Positions 35,922 through 44,562 of a stretch of 64,000 bases of DNA are shown here, in pieces. This stretch comes from Asticcacaulis sp. EMRT-3 (GTDB lineage: Bacteria > Pseudomonadota > Alphaproteobacteria > Caulobacterales > Caulobacteraceae): contig NZ_JASERT010000002.1 in NCBI RefSeq assembly GCF_030027245.1, positions 62,001 through 126,000 of the forward strand. Reading direction: 5' to 3'. Made by a program: the position numbers and the translations under genes. The notes below the pieces were generated by a model. It was not told the origin of the DNA and searched no databases. It worked only from the letters and a program-made list of their open reading frames with translations. The first letter of the stretch is position 1, and each line of letters starts with the position of its first letter.

Positions 35922-38348
35922 ATGCGCAAACTTCTTTTATCTGGCGCCGCCATGCTGCTGGCGCTTGGCACCGCCGCCGCTCAGGCCGAAACCGTCAATT
36001 TCGACGCCATAAATTTTGATAATGGGTGGCTGTTCCACAAGGGCGATACTGGCGCAGGCATTCCCGCCACCAGCGACGACAGCGGCTGGACCCAGGTCAA
36101 TCTGCCCGATGACTGGTCGATCAGGGGGCCCTTTGCCGAAGACGCGCCCGCCACCGGTTCGGGCGGCTGGTTGCCCACCGGTGTGGTCTGGTATCGCAAA
36201 CACTTCACCCTGCCCGCCGCCGATGCGGGCAAGGACATCGCCATCCGTTTCGACGGCGTGATGGAGCGTTCCGGCGTGTGGATCAATGGCCATCATTTCG
36301 GCTTTCGTCCGTCCGGCTACGCCACCTTCCAGTACGACCTGACGCGGTACCTGAAGGCCGGTGATAATGTCATTGCCGTGCGGGCTGATACCTCGCAGCA
36401 ACCGGCCTCGCGCTGGTATGCCGGCGGCGGCATCTATCGCCATGTCAGGCTGATCGCGCAAAACCCCGTGCATCTGGTGGCCGATGGCACGGCCATCACC
36501 ACCCCTGTCATCAGCGCCGCCAACGCCACCGTGGCGGTCAGCAGCGAGGCGGTCAATACCACGGATCAGCCGGTGCAGGCCCATCTGGAGGTGACGGTGA
36601 CCGGCCCCGATGGCCAGACCGCCCGCCTGACAGGCGCGCCGGTCAGCCTGGTCCCCGGTGCGACCGCGAAACTGGATGCGCAAGGCTCGCTTGCACATCC
36701 GCATCTATGGTCGCTCGACGACCTAACGCTTTATACCGCGCAGGTCAGGCTGGTGACGGACGCGGACTTGCAGGATGAAAGCGACATCAATTTCGGCATA
36801 CGAAACATGGAGTTCAGGGCCGATACAGGCTTCTGGCTCAATGGTAAAAACATCAAGCTGAAGGGCGTGGCCATCCATGCCGATGGCGGGGCGTTCGGCA
36901 TGGCCGTGCCGCTGGATGTGTATGAACGCCGTTTGAGCATCCTCAAATCGCTCGGCGTCAACGCCATCCGCACCGCCCACCATCCGTTCTCGCCGGAGTT
37001 TCTGAGCCTGTGCGACCGCATGGGATTCGTGGTGATGGACGAGGCCTTCGACATGTGGACGGTGGCCAAAAACCCGGAAGATTACCACCAGTTCTTCTCG
37101 GACTGGTCATCCGAAGACGCCCGCACGCAAGTGCGCCGTGACCGCAATCACCCCGCGGTCGCCATCTGGTCGATCGGCAATGAGATCCATGACACGCCCG
37201 ATGCGGTCAGCGCCAAGGCGACGCTGGGCCGTTTGCGCGACATCTTCCACGCAGAAGACCCGACGCGCCCGGTGACTCAGGCCCTGTTTCGCCCCAATGT
37301 CAGCCACGACTATGATGACGGACTGGCCGATATGCTCGATGTGATCGGCCAGAATTACCGCGAGAACGAGCTGGCCAAGGCCCATGCCGACAAGCCTTCG
37401 CGTAAGATTATCGGCACGGAAAACACCAAGGATCGCGGGCCGTGGGTGATCGTGCGCGATAATCCGGCCTATTCGGGCATGTTTCTTTGGACGGGGATCG
37501 ACTATCTCGGCGAGGCTGACCGGTTGGGCTGGCCCTATATCTCCAACCCGTCCGGCCTGATCGACCGCGACGGCGTGGTCAAGCCGGTGGGGATGGAACG
37601 CGCCTCGTGGTGGTCGGATGCGCCCTATATTGGCATGGCGCGCCGCGTGGCCAAAACCCATGATAATGCCGGCGCGGTCGGCAATGAGGTCAATAAGGCG
37701 CAGGAACGCGCTGGCCCCGGTGCCTTTGCCGACTGGACGCCCGCCGATCTGGGCACCCATAGCGAACATGTCGAGGTCTATTCCAATGCCCCCGTGGCCG
37801 AACTGTTCCTCAATGGCAAATCCTTGGGCAAACAGCCGATCCACGCCGATGCCTCCGCCCGCGTCTGGGAGGTCAGTTTCGCGCCGGGCACATTGAAGGC
37901 GATTGCCTATGATGCCAAGGGCCGGAAGGTGGCGACCAGCCTCCTGCAAACGGCGGGCGCACCGGCAGGCGTCAAGCTGATCAGCGAAGAGGACAAACTG
38001 GCCCCTGGCTTTGACCATATCGGCTTTATCCGCGCCGAGGTGGTGGACGCCAAAGGCATTGTGGTGCCGCGCGCCGAGGCACCGATCACGGTTACGGTGG
38101 GCGGTGCGGGCCAGTTGGCCGCCTTCGATAATGGCAGCCCGACCGATCATACGATGTTCGATAACCCAACGCGCGCCGCCTATAACGGTCAGGCCCTGAT
38201 CATGGTGCGCGCCACCGGTACAAACGGCGCGATCAGCGTGACGGCCAGTTCACCGGGCCTTAACAGCGGTACGGCCACACTCAGCGCGGAATCACAGGAT
38301 GCGCAGGATCGCATCGATCCGGCGGCGACGGTCAACCGCACGCAATGA
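35922..38348 (+). CDS. GH2-family glycosidase (beta-galactosidase-like)
   Basis: An 808-residue enzyme with signal peptide (to QAE). Domain order: GH2 sugar-binding jelly roll (residues 30-180: LPDDWSIRGPF, GVVWYRKHFTLP, SGVWINGHHFGFRPSGY), an Ig-like domain, then the TIM barrel from about 300 (LNGKNIKLKGVAIHADGG, NAIRTAHHPFSPEFLSLCDRMGFVVMDEAFDMW). The acid/base is Glu421 in SIGNEIHD and the nucleophile Glu500 in IIGTEN. Extra beta domains follow (DUF4982/Ig type, WTPADLGTHSEHVEVYSN). It probably releases beta-linked galactose from rhamnogalacturonan side chains in the periplasm. Beta-glucuronidase or other GH2 specificities are possible. Confidence 0.92.
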   Translation: MRKLLLSGAAMLLALGTAAAQAETVNFDAINFDNGWLFHKGDTGAGIPATSDDSGWTQVNLPDDWSIRGPFAEDAPATGSGGWLPTGVVWYRKHFTLPAADAGKDIAIRFDGVMERSGVWINGHHFGFRPSGYATFQYDLTRYLKAGDNVIAVRADTSQQPASRWYAGGGIYRHVRLIAQNPVHLVADGTAITTPVISAANATVAVSSEAVNTTDQPVQAHLEVTVTGPDGQTARLTGAPVSLVPGATAKLDAQGSLAHPHLWSLDDLTLYTAQVRLVTDADLQDESDINFGIRNMEFRADTGFWLNGKNIKLKGVAIHADGGAFGMAVPLDVYERRLSILKSLGVNAIRTAHHPFSPEFLSLCDRMGFVVMDEAFDMWTVAKNPEDYHQFFSDWSSEDARTQVRRDRNHPAVAIWSIGNEIHDTPDAVSAKATLGRLRDIFHAEDPTRPVTQALFRPNVSHDYDDGLADMLDVIGQNYRENELAKAHADKPSRKIIGTENTKDRGPWVIVRDNPAYSGMFLWTGIDYLGEADRLGWPYISNPSGLIDRDGVVKPVGMERASWWSDAPYIGMARRVAKTHDNAGAVGNEVNKAQERAGPGAFADWTPADLGTHSEHVEVYSNAPVAELFLNGKSLGKQPIHADASARVWEVSFAPGTLKAIAYDAKGRKVATSLLQTAGAPAGVKLISEEDKLAPGFDHIGFIRAEVVDAKGIVVPRAEAPITVTVGGAGQLAAFDNGSPTDHTMFDNPTRAAYNGQALIMVRATGTNGAISVTASSPGLNSGTATLSAESQDAQDRIDPAATVNRTQ

Positions 38349-38376
38349 CGGGTTTCAATCATTAACAGTCATTAAA

Positions 38377-38392
38377 ATGTCATATTCAATCA
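38377..38392. promoter_or_regulatory. Candidate regulon operator upstream of the sRNA/galM
   Basis: On the minus strand TGATTGAATATGACAT, sharing its first 13 bases (TGATTGAATATGA) with the site before the PL22-like gene. A second TTCAATCATT lies at 38354-38363. A promoter-like TTGATT (38401) - TATATG (38422) begins just downstream. Confidence 0.45.
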
Positions 38393-38433
38393 TTTTTTGC
38401 TTGATTTCGCTCATGATCTCCTATATGACAATC

Positions 38434-38590
38434 CTGTCGATTGTAGACGAGGGTTCGATCTGCCGAACCCTCAGAGCCGCCCGCTTCTTCCCCCTCTGGG
38501 CGGCTCTGTCATCCCTAAGCTATGAGCATTCCTTTCTCCCTGTTGGAATCGCTGGCCGTTTTGCTGTCGTGCAAAACGGCCTTTTTTTTG
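38434..38590 (+). ncRNA. Candidate small RNA with C-rich loops and intrinsic terminator
   Basis: Four consecutive hairpins fill the GH2-galM gap. They are GAGGGTTCG/CGAACCCTC (38449-38472), AGAGCCGCCC/GGGCGGCTCT (38473-38507) with loop GCTTCTTCCCCCTCT, AGCATTCC/GGAATcGCT (38525-38553) with loop TTTCTCCCTGTT, and a terminator (38554-38589). The pyrimidine loops could pair with Shine-Dalgarno sequences, as in alphaproteobacterial anti-SD small RNAs. The 5' end is guessed from TTGATT/TATATG at 38401/38422. It could also be a structured leader or attenuator of galM, or the 3' UTR of GH2. Confidence 0.55.
38554..38589 (+). terminator. Strong intrinsic terminator immediately before galM
   Basis: GGCCGTTTTGC (38554-38564) and GCAAAACGGCC (38571-38581) form a perfect 11-bp stem with a six-base loop, followed by eight T. 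The T run ends 11 bases before the galM start, so galM needs read-through, an internal promoter or a later start. Confidence 0.9.
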
Positions 38591-38600
38591 GATATGGCCG

Positions 38601-39677
38601 ATGAAACGCGCTTTTGCCCTGCTCCCGCTCATCTGTCTGGCCGTCGCCGCGCACAGCCATGCCGCCTGCCGCGTGACGCATTCCCCTTACGGCACGATGA
38701 GCGATGGCCGGTCTGTGGCGCTGTGGCGGGTCGATGACGGCCAGATTGCGGCGGGCGTGCTGACGCTTGGCGGCATTCTGCATGATCTTGATGTGCCCGA
38801 CGCCGCCCAGAGTCAGCATGGCCACAGCGTCAATGTGGTGCGCAATCTCGATCATCTGGCGGCTTATGAAAAGCGCGACAATTTTTCCAGCCTGATCGGC
38901 CGCTATGCCAACCGCATCGGCGGCGGCGGCGTCACGCTCGATGGCCGGTTTTACCCCCTGCCCGGCAATGCAAAAGGCGTCATCACCCACGGCGGCGCGA
39001 AAAGCTTTGGGTCGCGCCTCTGGCAGGCTCGGGTGCTGAAACCCGGCGAAGGCTGCGGGATTGAACTGTCCCTGGTCAGCCCGGACGGCGATAACGGCTT
39101 TCCCGGCGCGCTCGGCGTAACCGTGCGCTATCGTTTGCAGGGCAAGGCTTTGCGGCTCGATTATCAGGCGCGCACCACCAAAACCACCGTGGTCAATCTG
39201 ACCGACCACGCCTATTTCAATCTGGCGGGCGAAGGCGATGTCTATGGCCAGACGCTGGAGATCAAGGCGTCGCACTATCTGCCGCTCGATCATCTGCACC
39301 TGCCGACCGGCGAGATCGCGCCGGTTGAGGGCACGGCCTATGATCTGCGCAAAGCCCAGCCGCTGGCCGGTTTTAAAAAGCTCGACGACACCTTTGTACT
39401 GGATGGCAAAGGGCTGAAAACCGCTGCCATCCTGCATGATCCGAAAAGCGGCCGCACCCTGACCGTCAGCACTACCCAGCCCGGTTTGGTCGTCTATACG
39501 GCGGGCAGTTTCGACGGTTCGCTGACCGACGCCTCAGGCCAGCCGATTGTGGCCGGTGCGGGCGTGGCGCTGGAAACGCAAGGCTTTCCCGATGCGCCTA
39601 ACCACGCCAACTTCCCCACGACCGTCTTGCACCCCGGCGAAACCTATCAGGCGACGACGGTTTACAGGTTTCGGTAG
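38601..39677 (+). CDS. galM: Aldose 1-epimerase (galactose mutarotase), exported
   Basis: A 358-residue mutarotase with an N-terminal signal peptide (FALLPLICLAVAAHSHA), so it probably acts in the periplasm. Signatures: GRYANRIGGGGVTLDG, ITHGGAKSFGSRLWQA, VNLTDHAYFNLAGEG (catalytic His in the HAYFN segment) and ETQGFPDAPNHANFP with the C-terminal catalytic Glu region. It would interconvert anomers of galactose or other sugars released by the GH2 enzyme upstream. A strong terminator ends just before its ATG, and only a weak GGA serves as ribosome binding site. Confidence 0.93.
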   Translation: MKRAFALLPLICLAVAAHSHAACRVTHSPYGTMSDGRSVALWRVDDGQIAAGVLTLGGILHDLDVPDAAQSQHGHSVNVVRNLDHLAAYEKRDNFSSLIGRYANRIGGGGVTLDGRFYPLPGNAKGVITHGGAKSFGSRLWQARVLKPGEGCGIELSLVSPDGDNGFPGALGVTVRYRLQGKALRLDYQARTTKTTVVNLTDHAYFNLAGEGDVYGQTLEIKASHYLPLDHLHLPTGEIAPVEGTAYDLRKAQPLAGFKKLDDTFVLDGKGLKTAAILHDPKSGRTLTVSTTQPGLVVYTAGSFDGSLTDASGQPIVAGAGVALETQGFPDAPNHANFPTTVLHPGETYQATTVYRFR

Positions 39678-39691
39678 CTCCCTTACCCTTC

Positions 39692-39760
39692 CCCTCTCCC
39701 CACATGTGGGGAGAGGGCGGGAGATGAGCCTTTAGGCGAAAGCGACCGGGTGAGGGGCAT
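39692..39760. repeat. RIME-like mosaic repeat, copy A (short form)
   Basis: Starts with a perfect palindrome centred on TCCCCACATGTGGGGA (39692-39717) and continues with GGCGAAAGCGACCGGGTGAGGGGCA. The same two blocks occur at 48019 and 57983, where a third block follows. Lies between galM and the convergent lipoprotein gene. Confidence 0.8.
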
Positions 39761-39821
39761 AAGGCGGATTCACAGATGAGCTGCGCTATTGGAGACATCT
39801 GGGTGGCAACATTTTATCTTT

Positions 39822-40259
39822 TTACCAACCGTCTCCCCAAAAATTGCCCCACGCAATTTCGGAGATTTTCCCGTCTTTGATCAATACATCAACGATGATC
39901 CCGGCCGGAGCTATCAGGAGAGTATGTTGGTGGATGGCGTATTGTAATGTTCGATCTGGTTCTCCGGGCTTACAATGATTGCCTAGAATCGGATCGATGC
40001 AGGAAAATTTGGCTTGAAATTCACCCTTCTGAGCAAGCAGGATTGAACCGACTTCGGCCTCCGGCATCCCGATCGTCAATCCAAACTTGCTGCCATGTCG
40101 TAGCCGTCCGTAATTGCCATGATCGATTTCTGGCGATGGTTGCAAAATGCCGTCTTTGTAGACCGGAGGCGTGACATCTTGACCGGCAGTCCCGCAACCG
40201 GATAGCGACGAAAGCATCAAGGCCAATGCTACACAAATGGAAAAACGAACCTGTTTCAT
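39822..40259 (-). CDS. Small predicted lipoprotein
   Basis: A 145-residue protein with a lipoprotein signal peptide; the lipobox LSGC puts the lipidated cysteine at residue 22. The mature part contains GSKFGLTIGMPEAEVGSIL, reminiscent of BamE/SmpA-OmlA domains (G.t..eV...LG), with two cysteines around SCIDPILGNHC. Function unknown. It is base-composition-wise a little less GC-rich than its neighbours and reads out of the cluster on the minus strand after the esterase. Confidence 0.75.
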   Translation of the reverse strand: MKQVRFSICVALALMLSSLSGCGTAGQDVTPPVYKDGILQPSPEIDHGNYGRLRHGSKFGLTIGMPEAEVGSILLAQKGEFQAKFSCIDPILGNHCKPGEPDRTLQYAIHQHTLLIAPAGIIVDVLIKDGKISEIAWGNFWGDGW

Positions 40260-40340
40260 GATCGCCCCTACCCGCTATGCCCCGGCGAAGACGTATACAT
40301 TAAATTTGAACCACGTTCAATAAAAATTGCCCACTTAAAC

Positions 40341-41123
40341 TTAAACCTGCCGCCGCATCCAGTCCAATGCCAGATCGGGCCAGATGGCATGGCTGCCGTC
40401 ACGCTCGCGCAGGGCGAAACCATGCGGGGCCTTGCCAAAGATATGGGCGTCGAGATCAAGGCCCTTGTCGCGCGCGCTGCCGATGAAGTTGAGCGCGTGT
40501 TCGACCGGCACAGACGTGTCGTGCAGGGCGTAGGCCAGAAAGACCGGACATGACGGCAGGCCGTGCGGTTCGGATGAGATACCAATCGGCCAGGCGTCGT
40601 AAAAGGCCTGTTTTTCCGGCGGCGGATAGTCGGGCTTGCCTTTCGGGGCCTTGTAATCGCGGTGATTGGCATTGATCGGCGCATAGGCGATAACCACCCC
40701 CGCAGCCTTGACTTGCGATTGGCAGGCCAGCGCTCCGGCCAGATGGCCGCCCGAAGACAGGCCCATCAGAAACAAAGGCAGGACATCGCCCAGCCTCTGC
40801 ACCGCCTGCAAACCGTCCTGCAAGGCGATGTCGGATGGCCACACCCCCCCCTGGCCATCATCGGCTCCGGGCAGGCGATGGATCAGCACATGGGCGTCAA
40901 AGCCTTGCGCCTGTAACCACAGCGCCACCTCGACGCCCTCGCGGTCGGTCATCAGTTGCAAATAGCCGCCGCCCGCGCAGATCAGGGCCTGAGCGCGCGG
41001 CTTTTCAGCGCGAAAGCTCCACAGTTCGGCGCGGCTGACCGCCTCCAGCTTGCGGTCGGGCCATTCGCCGGTGAGCCGGTTAGGCCCACCGGACGACAGG
41101 ATCGTGACTTCATCCGGCCTCAT
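40341..41123 (-). CDS. Alpha/beta-hydrolase esterase coupled to the GH51 gene
   Basis: A 260-residue alpha/beta hydrolase of the BD-FAE/acetyl-xylan-esterase-like group. The nucleophile elbow is GLSSGG, with an aspartate in YALHDTSVPVEHAL and histidine in APHGFAL as the remaining triad. There is no signal peptide, so it would be cytoplasmic. Its ATG overlaps the GH51 stop (ATGA at 41120-41123). It may remove acetyl or feruloyl groups from imported arabinose-bearing oligosaccharides. The substrate is inferred from position. Confidence 0.82.
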   Translation of the reverse strand: MRPDEVTILSSGGPNRLTGEWPDRKLEAVSRAELWSFRAEKPRAQALICAGGGYLQLMTDREGVEVALWLQAQGFDAHVLIHRLPGADDGQGGVWPSDIALQDGLQAVQRLGDVLPLFLMGLSSGGHLAGALACQSQVKAAGVVIAYAPINANHRDYKAPKGKPDYPPPEKQAFYDAWPIGISSEPHGLPSCPVFLAYALHDTSVPVEHALNFIGSARDKGLDLDAHIFGKAPHGFALRERDGSHAIWPDLALDWMRRQV

Positions 41124-42697
41124 TGCAGATTGAGCACCACGACCGACTTGGCCGGCAGGGTGAGGGTCAGTTTGCCGGCGCTGATCTTCGCGCCCTTGAA
41201 ATCGACGGGCACGACGAGCGGAGCGCCGCCAATGGGGTTGATGGCGTCCATCTTCGCGGCGGTCAGCACCTGACCGGTGACGCTTTTCACCTTCAGATCG
41301 CCCAGATCGATGCTGACCCTGGTGTCATCTTCGGGGTCCATGCTGGCAAAAGCGATATAGACATGGCCGTCCTTGCCGCGTGCCGCCGATGAATTAAAGG
41401 CCGGGATCGTGGTCTTGCCCCTGGTGAAATCGGGCGCGGTGATGTTGAGCGGCAGTTCGGTCGAATCCTGGAACGGCACGTACATCTTGTAGGCATAGTA
41501 GGTCGGCGTCAGGGCCAGCTTGTCGCCCTGCGTCAGGATCATGGCCTGCAACACATTGACCGTCTGGGCGATGGCCGTCAGGCGCACCCGGTCGGCATGG
41601 TGCTGGAAGATGTTGAAATTGGCCGCCGCCAGAACCGCGTCGCGCAGGGTGTTTTCCTGATAGAGGTGGCCGGGATTGGTGCCGGGTTCGACATCATACC
41701 AGGTGCCCCATTCATCGACGAACAGACCGACACGCTTTTTCGGATCGTACTTGTCCATCACCGCCTCGTGGTCGGAGATCAGCTTGTCCATGCGCAGGGT
41801 CTGGGCGAAGGTGTCGGTCCAGGCCTGCTCGTCAAAGCCGGTGGCCGCGCCCTTGTGGTCCCAGTTGCCGGTCGGGATGGTATAGTAATGCAGCGACAGC
41901 GCATCGATATACTTGCCGGCATTCTTCATCACCACGTCCGTCCAGTTGGTGTCGTCCGAATTGGCACCCGAAGCGACGCGCACCGCCGGATTGGCCGGAT
42001 CATTATGGAAGAAGCCGGAGAATTTGCGCAGTTCATCCGAGTAATATTCCGGCGTCATATTGCCGCCGCAACCCCAGGCCTCATTGCCAAAACCGATGAA
42101 CTTCATCTTCCACGGCGCATCGCGGCCATTGGCGCGACGTTCCTTGGCCAGGGTGTCCTGACCATCCGAGGTCATATAGTCGATCCACTGGCTCATCTCG
42201 GTGGGGTTGGAGGAGCCGACATTGATCGAAATATAGGGATCGGCCCCCACCTGTTCGATAAAGTCCATATATTCATGTGTGCCGAAGGCATTGGTTTCGA
42301 CATCATTGGCCCACCAGTGATTCTTGCGCACCGGACGCTGATCGCGCGGGCCGATGCCATCGCGCCAGTGATATTCGTCGGCAAAACAGCCGCCCGGCCA
42401 GCGGATCGACGGGGTGTGGATGGCCTTCAGCGCCTCCACAATGTCGGTGCGGATGCCGAGCACATTGGGGATTTTTGAATCGGGCCCGACCCAGACCCCG
42501 TCATAGATGCCGCGGCCCAGATGCTCGGAAAACTGCGAATAGATATATTTGCTGATCTGCGGCCCCGGCTGGTCGGCATTGAGGCTGCCAGAAGCGCTGA
42601 GCGTGGCGGCGTGGGCGCCCGTGGTGGCCAGCAGCAGGGCGCCCCCCAGAGCAGTTGCGGCGGCAAAGGCGGTGAGACTATTTTTCAGGCGATTCAT
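41120..42697 (-). CDS. GH51 alpha-L-arabinofuranosidase
   Basis: A 525-residue enzyme with a signal peptide (to AHA). The GH51 hallmarks are ISKYIYSQFSEHLGRGIYDGVWVG, HTPSIRWPGGCFADEYHWRDGIGP, the acid/base Glu206 in GFGNEAWGCGG and the nucleophile Glu329 in LFVDEWGTWYDVE. It removes arabinofuranose from arabinan or arabinogalactan side chains of rhamnogalacturonan I. A good ribosome binding site (GAGAGGGAA) precedes the ATG. It is first of a two-gene unit with the esterase. The tkt-tal genes in this window could process the resulting pentose. Confidence 0.94.
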   Translation of the reverse strand: MNRLKNSLTAFAAATALGGALLLATTGAHAATLSASGSLNADQPGPQISKYIYSQFSEHLGRGIYDGVWVGPDSKIPNVLGIRTDIVEALKAIHTPSIRWPGGCFADEYHWRDGIGPRDQRPVRKNHWWANDVETNAFGTHEYMDFIEQVGADPYISINVGSSNPTEMSQWIDYMTSDGQDTLAKERRANGRDAPWKMKFIGFGNEAWGCGGNMTPEYYSDELRKFSGFFHNDPANPAVRVASGANSDDTNWTDVVMKNAGKYIDALSLHYYTIPTGNWDHKGAATGFDEQAWTDTFAQTLRMDKLISDHEAVMDKYDPKKRVGLFVDEWGTWYDVEPGTNPGHLYQENTLRDAVLAAANFNIFQHHADRVRLTAIAQTVNVLQAMILTQGDKLALTPTYYAYKMYVPFQDSTELPLNITAPDFTRGKTTIPAFNSSAARGKDGHVYIAFASMDPEDDTRVSIDLGDLKVKSVTGQVLTAAKMDAINPIGGAPLVVPVDFKGAKISAGKLTLTLPAKSVVVLNLQ

Positions 42698-42880
42698 GGG
42701 GGTTCCCTCTCAGATCATTTTGTCCGACTATTGCGTTGGATGTAGCCCATTTGCTCATTGATGACCAGCCAGAATCTACCCCTTTTATACCGTGCTACCG
42801 CAGGATTTTGATCACGAAATCAGCGTATGGGGCGATGCTGGCAAAGTAAGCGGGGGCTTTCGCTTCTGTCCTTGTCCAAT

Positions 42881-42895
42881 TACCAAAATTTGGTA
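42881..42895. promoter_or_regulatory. Likely ParD autoregulatory operator
   Basis: TACCAAAATTTGGTA is a 15-bp palindrome with a central A, 35 bases before the parD ATG. Type II antitoxins usually bind such sites in their own promoter. Confidence 0.65.
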
Positions 42896-42929
42896 CACTT
42901 CCCTGGCTTCCCAAAAGAAAGGCCCCGAC

Positions 42930-43181
42930 ATGAGTAATTCCTCAGTCGCCCTTGGCAAACACTTCAAGGGTTTTATCGACAAGCAGGTGCAAAGCGGACG
43001 CTATCAATCCGCCAGCGAAGTCATGCGCGCGGGCCTTCGTCTGCTCGAAATCGAAGAAAGCAAACGCCAAGCCCTGATCAGGGCGCTGATCGAAGGAGAA
43101 CAAAGCGGTTTTGCCGATGATTTTGACAAGGATGCACTGCTGGCGTCTCTGCATAAGGACGCAGGTCTGAATGGCCGGTAG
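42930..43181 (+). CDS. parD: ParD-type antitoxin
   Basis: An 83-residue ribbon-helix-helix antitoxin. The N-terminal segment VALGKHFKGFIDKQVQSGRYQSASEVMRAGLRLLE is the standard ParD DNA-binding motif. The charged C-terminus (ALIEGEQSGFADDFDKDALLASLHKD) wraps the toxin. ATG 42930 gives the correct family length; the longer open frame has no homologous sequence. It overlaps parE by 11 bases. It should bind the palindrome at 42881 and repress the pair. Confidence 0.92.
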   Translation: MSNSSVALGKHFKGFIDKQVQSGRYQSASEVMRAGLRLLEIEESKRQALIRALIEGEQSGFADDFDKDALLASLHKDAGLNGR

Positions 43182-43470
43182 GTACAGACTTTCCCAGAGG
43201 GCCGTTGCCGACCTTAAAGACATCTGGCGCTATTCGTTCAAAAACTGGGGGCAGGCGCAGGCGAACAACTACTATACCGACCTGCTCGCAAGCGTCGAAA
43301 ATCTGGCTGCGGGTTTGCGAAAAGGCCTTCCCGTGCCGGAGCGCGATGGCTATCTAAAAGCCACCAGCGGCTCCCATCTCATTTTTTATCGCACGTCTGA
43401 CGACGATATCGAGGTCATACGCATACTGCATCAAAGCATGGACGAAAGGCGGCATCTGGCTGTTGATTGA
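43171..43470 (+). CDS. parE: ParE-type toxin (RelE/ParE superfamily)
   Basis: A 99-residue toxin with the usual pattern: YRLSQRAVADLKDIWRYSFKNWGQAQANNYYTDL, then GLRKGLPVPERDGYLKATSGSHLIFYRTSDDDIEVIRILHQSMDERRHL. ParE toxins poison DNA gyrase; others in the family act on ribosomes. The complete pair sits between two carbohydrate-esterase/GH genes of the pectin region, where it may stabilise the locus. Reading frame and key C-terminal residues look intact. Confidence 0.93.
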   Translation: MAGRYRLSQRAVADLKDIWRYSFKNWGQAQANNYYTDLLASVENLAAGLRKGLPVPERDGYLKATSGSHLIFYRTSDDDIEVIRILHQSMDERRHLAVD

Positions 43471-43516
43471 TTGCCCCTACGACGCACAGCGAACGCAGCC
43501 ATGAAACTCATCTGAC

Positions 43517-44467
43517 CTATCTGGCGGTCGGACAAAGCCAGCCATTGGTCGTCAGCCAGTCTATGATGTCTTTCTGCCAGGTATCACGCGGCAGAAGAGG
43601 AAAACCATGCTGCCCTTTTTCAAAAAAGTGCGCCTCCACCGGAACACCAGCGTGACGCAGCGCTTCGAAATAGGCGACGCTGTTGTCAATATCGACCAGT
43701 TGGTCGTCGGCGGCATGAAGGATCAGGGTTGGCGGCGTCTCAGGGGTGACGTGCAGTTCGTTGGAGAATTCTTTGACCAGGGCGTCGGACGGCGACTTTC
43801 CCAAAAGCGCATCGCGTGAACCCATATGGGTGATTTTCGCGTCCATGCTGATGACCGGATAGGCCAGCACCACAAAGTCGGGACGCAGGGAGATGTTGTC
43901 AGGATTGGGGATATAGGCTTTCTGAAAATGCGTCGCCAGGGTCGAAGCGACGTGGCCGCCCGCCGAATAGCCGACAACGCCGACGCGGGCCGGGTCGAGA
44001 TTCCAGTCTTTCGCGTGCAGCCGGATAAAGCGCATCCCCTGCTCCGCGTCCTGAAGCGGCCCGATGGACTTGTCCGGCATGGTCGCGTCGCTCGGCAAAC
44101 GGTATTTGAGCACGAAAGCGGCGATACCGTGATCGACGAAGAATTGCGCCTGCTGAACGCCTTCATAGTCGAAGGTCAGACCGGCGTAGCCACCACCCGG
44201 AATGACGAGAATGCTGGCGCCGGTCGCCTTGACCTTAGCCGGCAGGTACACCTGAATGACAGGCCGCGAAACATTTTGCACCCAGCCCGTGCCATCGCCC
44301 GTTTCCCTGTCGGGGCCCGGCTTCGAATTCGGGATCGGAGCGTCACCATACAGCGGAAAGGCCTGCATCCCGGGCGGAAAATTGACGCTCGGATCCGGTG
44401 TGGCCGCCATAGCGGGGGTGACGAAAATCGCTGCCGCCAGAATTAAAAACGCGCGTCTTATTAGCAT
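43517..44467 (-). CDS. Exported alpha/beta-hydrolase (acetyl esterase-like)
   Basis: A 316-residue protein with a signal peptide (to AMA). It carries the oxyanion motif VIPGGGYAGL, the nucleophile GYSAGGHVAS, the aspartate in HAADDQLVDI and the histidine in KGQHGFPL. This matches the BD-FAE/Axe7-like endo-1,4-xylanase-associated acetyl esterases. Probably periplasmic deacetylation of pectin or xylan fragments. It is transcribed in the same direction as the PL26 and EamA genes upstream. Confidence 0.85.
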   Translation of the reverse strand: MLIRRAFLILAAAIFVTPAMAATPDPSVNFPPGMQAFPLYGDAPIPNSKPGPDRETGDGTGWVQNVSRPVIQVYLPAKVKATGASILVIPGGGYAGLTFDYEGVQQAQFFVDHGIAAFVLKYRLPSDATMPDKSIGPLQDAEQGMRFIRLHAKDWNLDPARVGVVGYSAGGHVASTLATHFQKAYIPNPDNISLRPDFVVLAYPVISMDAKITHMGSRDALLGKSPSDALVKEFSNELHVTPETPPTLILHAADDQLVDIDNSVAYFEALRHAGVPVEAHFFEKGQHGFPLLPRDTWQKDIIDWLTTNGWLCPTAR

Positions 44468-44562
44468 CTTCTTCCCGTCCCGTTGCAGGTTTATAGTCAG
44501 ACTTTGGCTAAGTGTTACGCATTCCGCATCGCCATATCAAGCCATTGATCTAACGAACTGTG

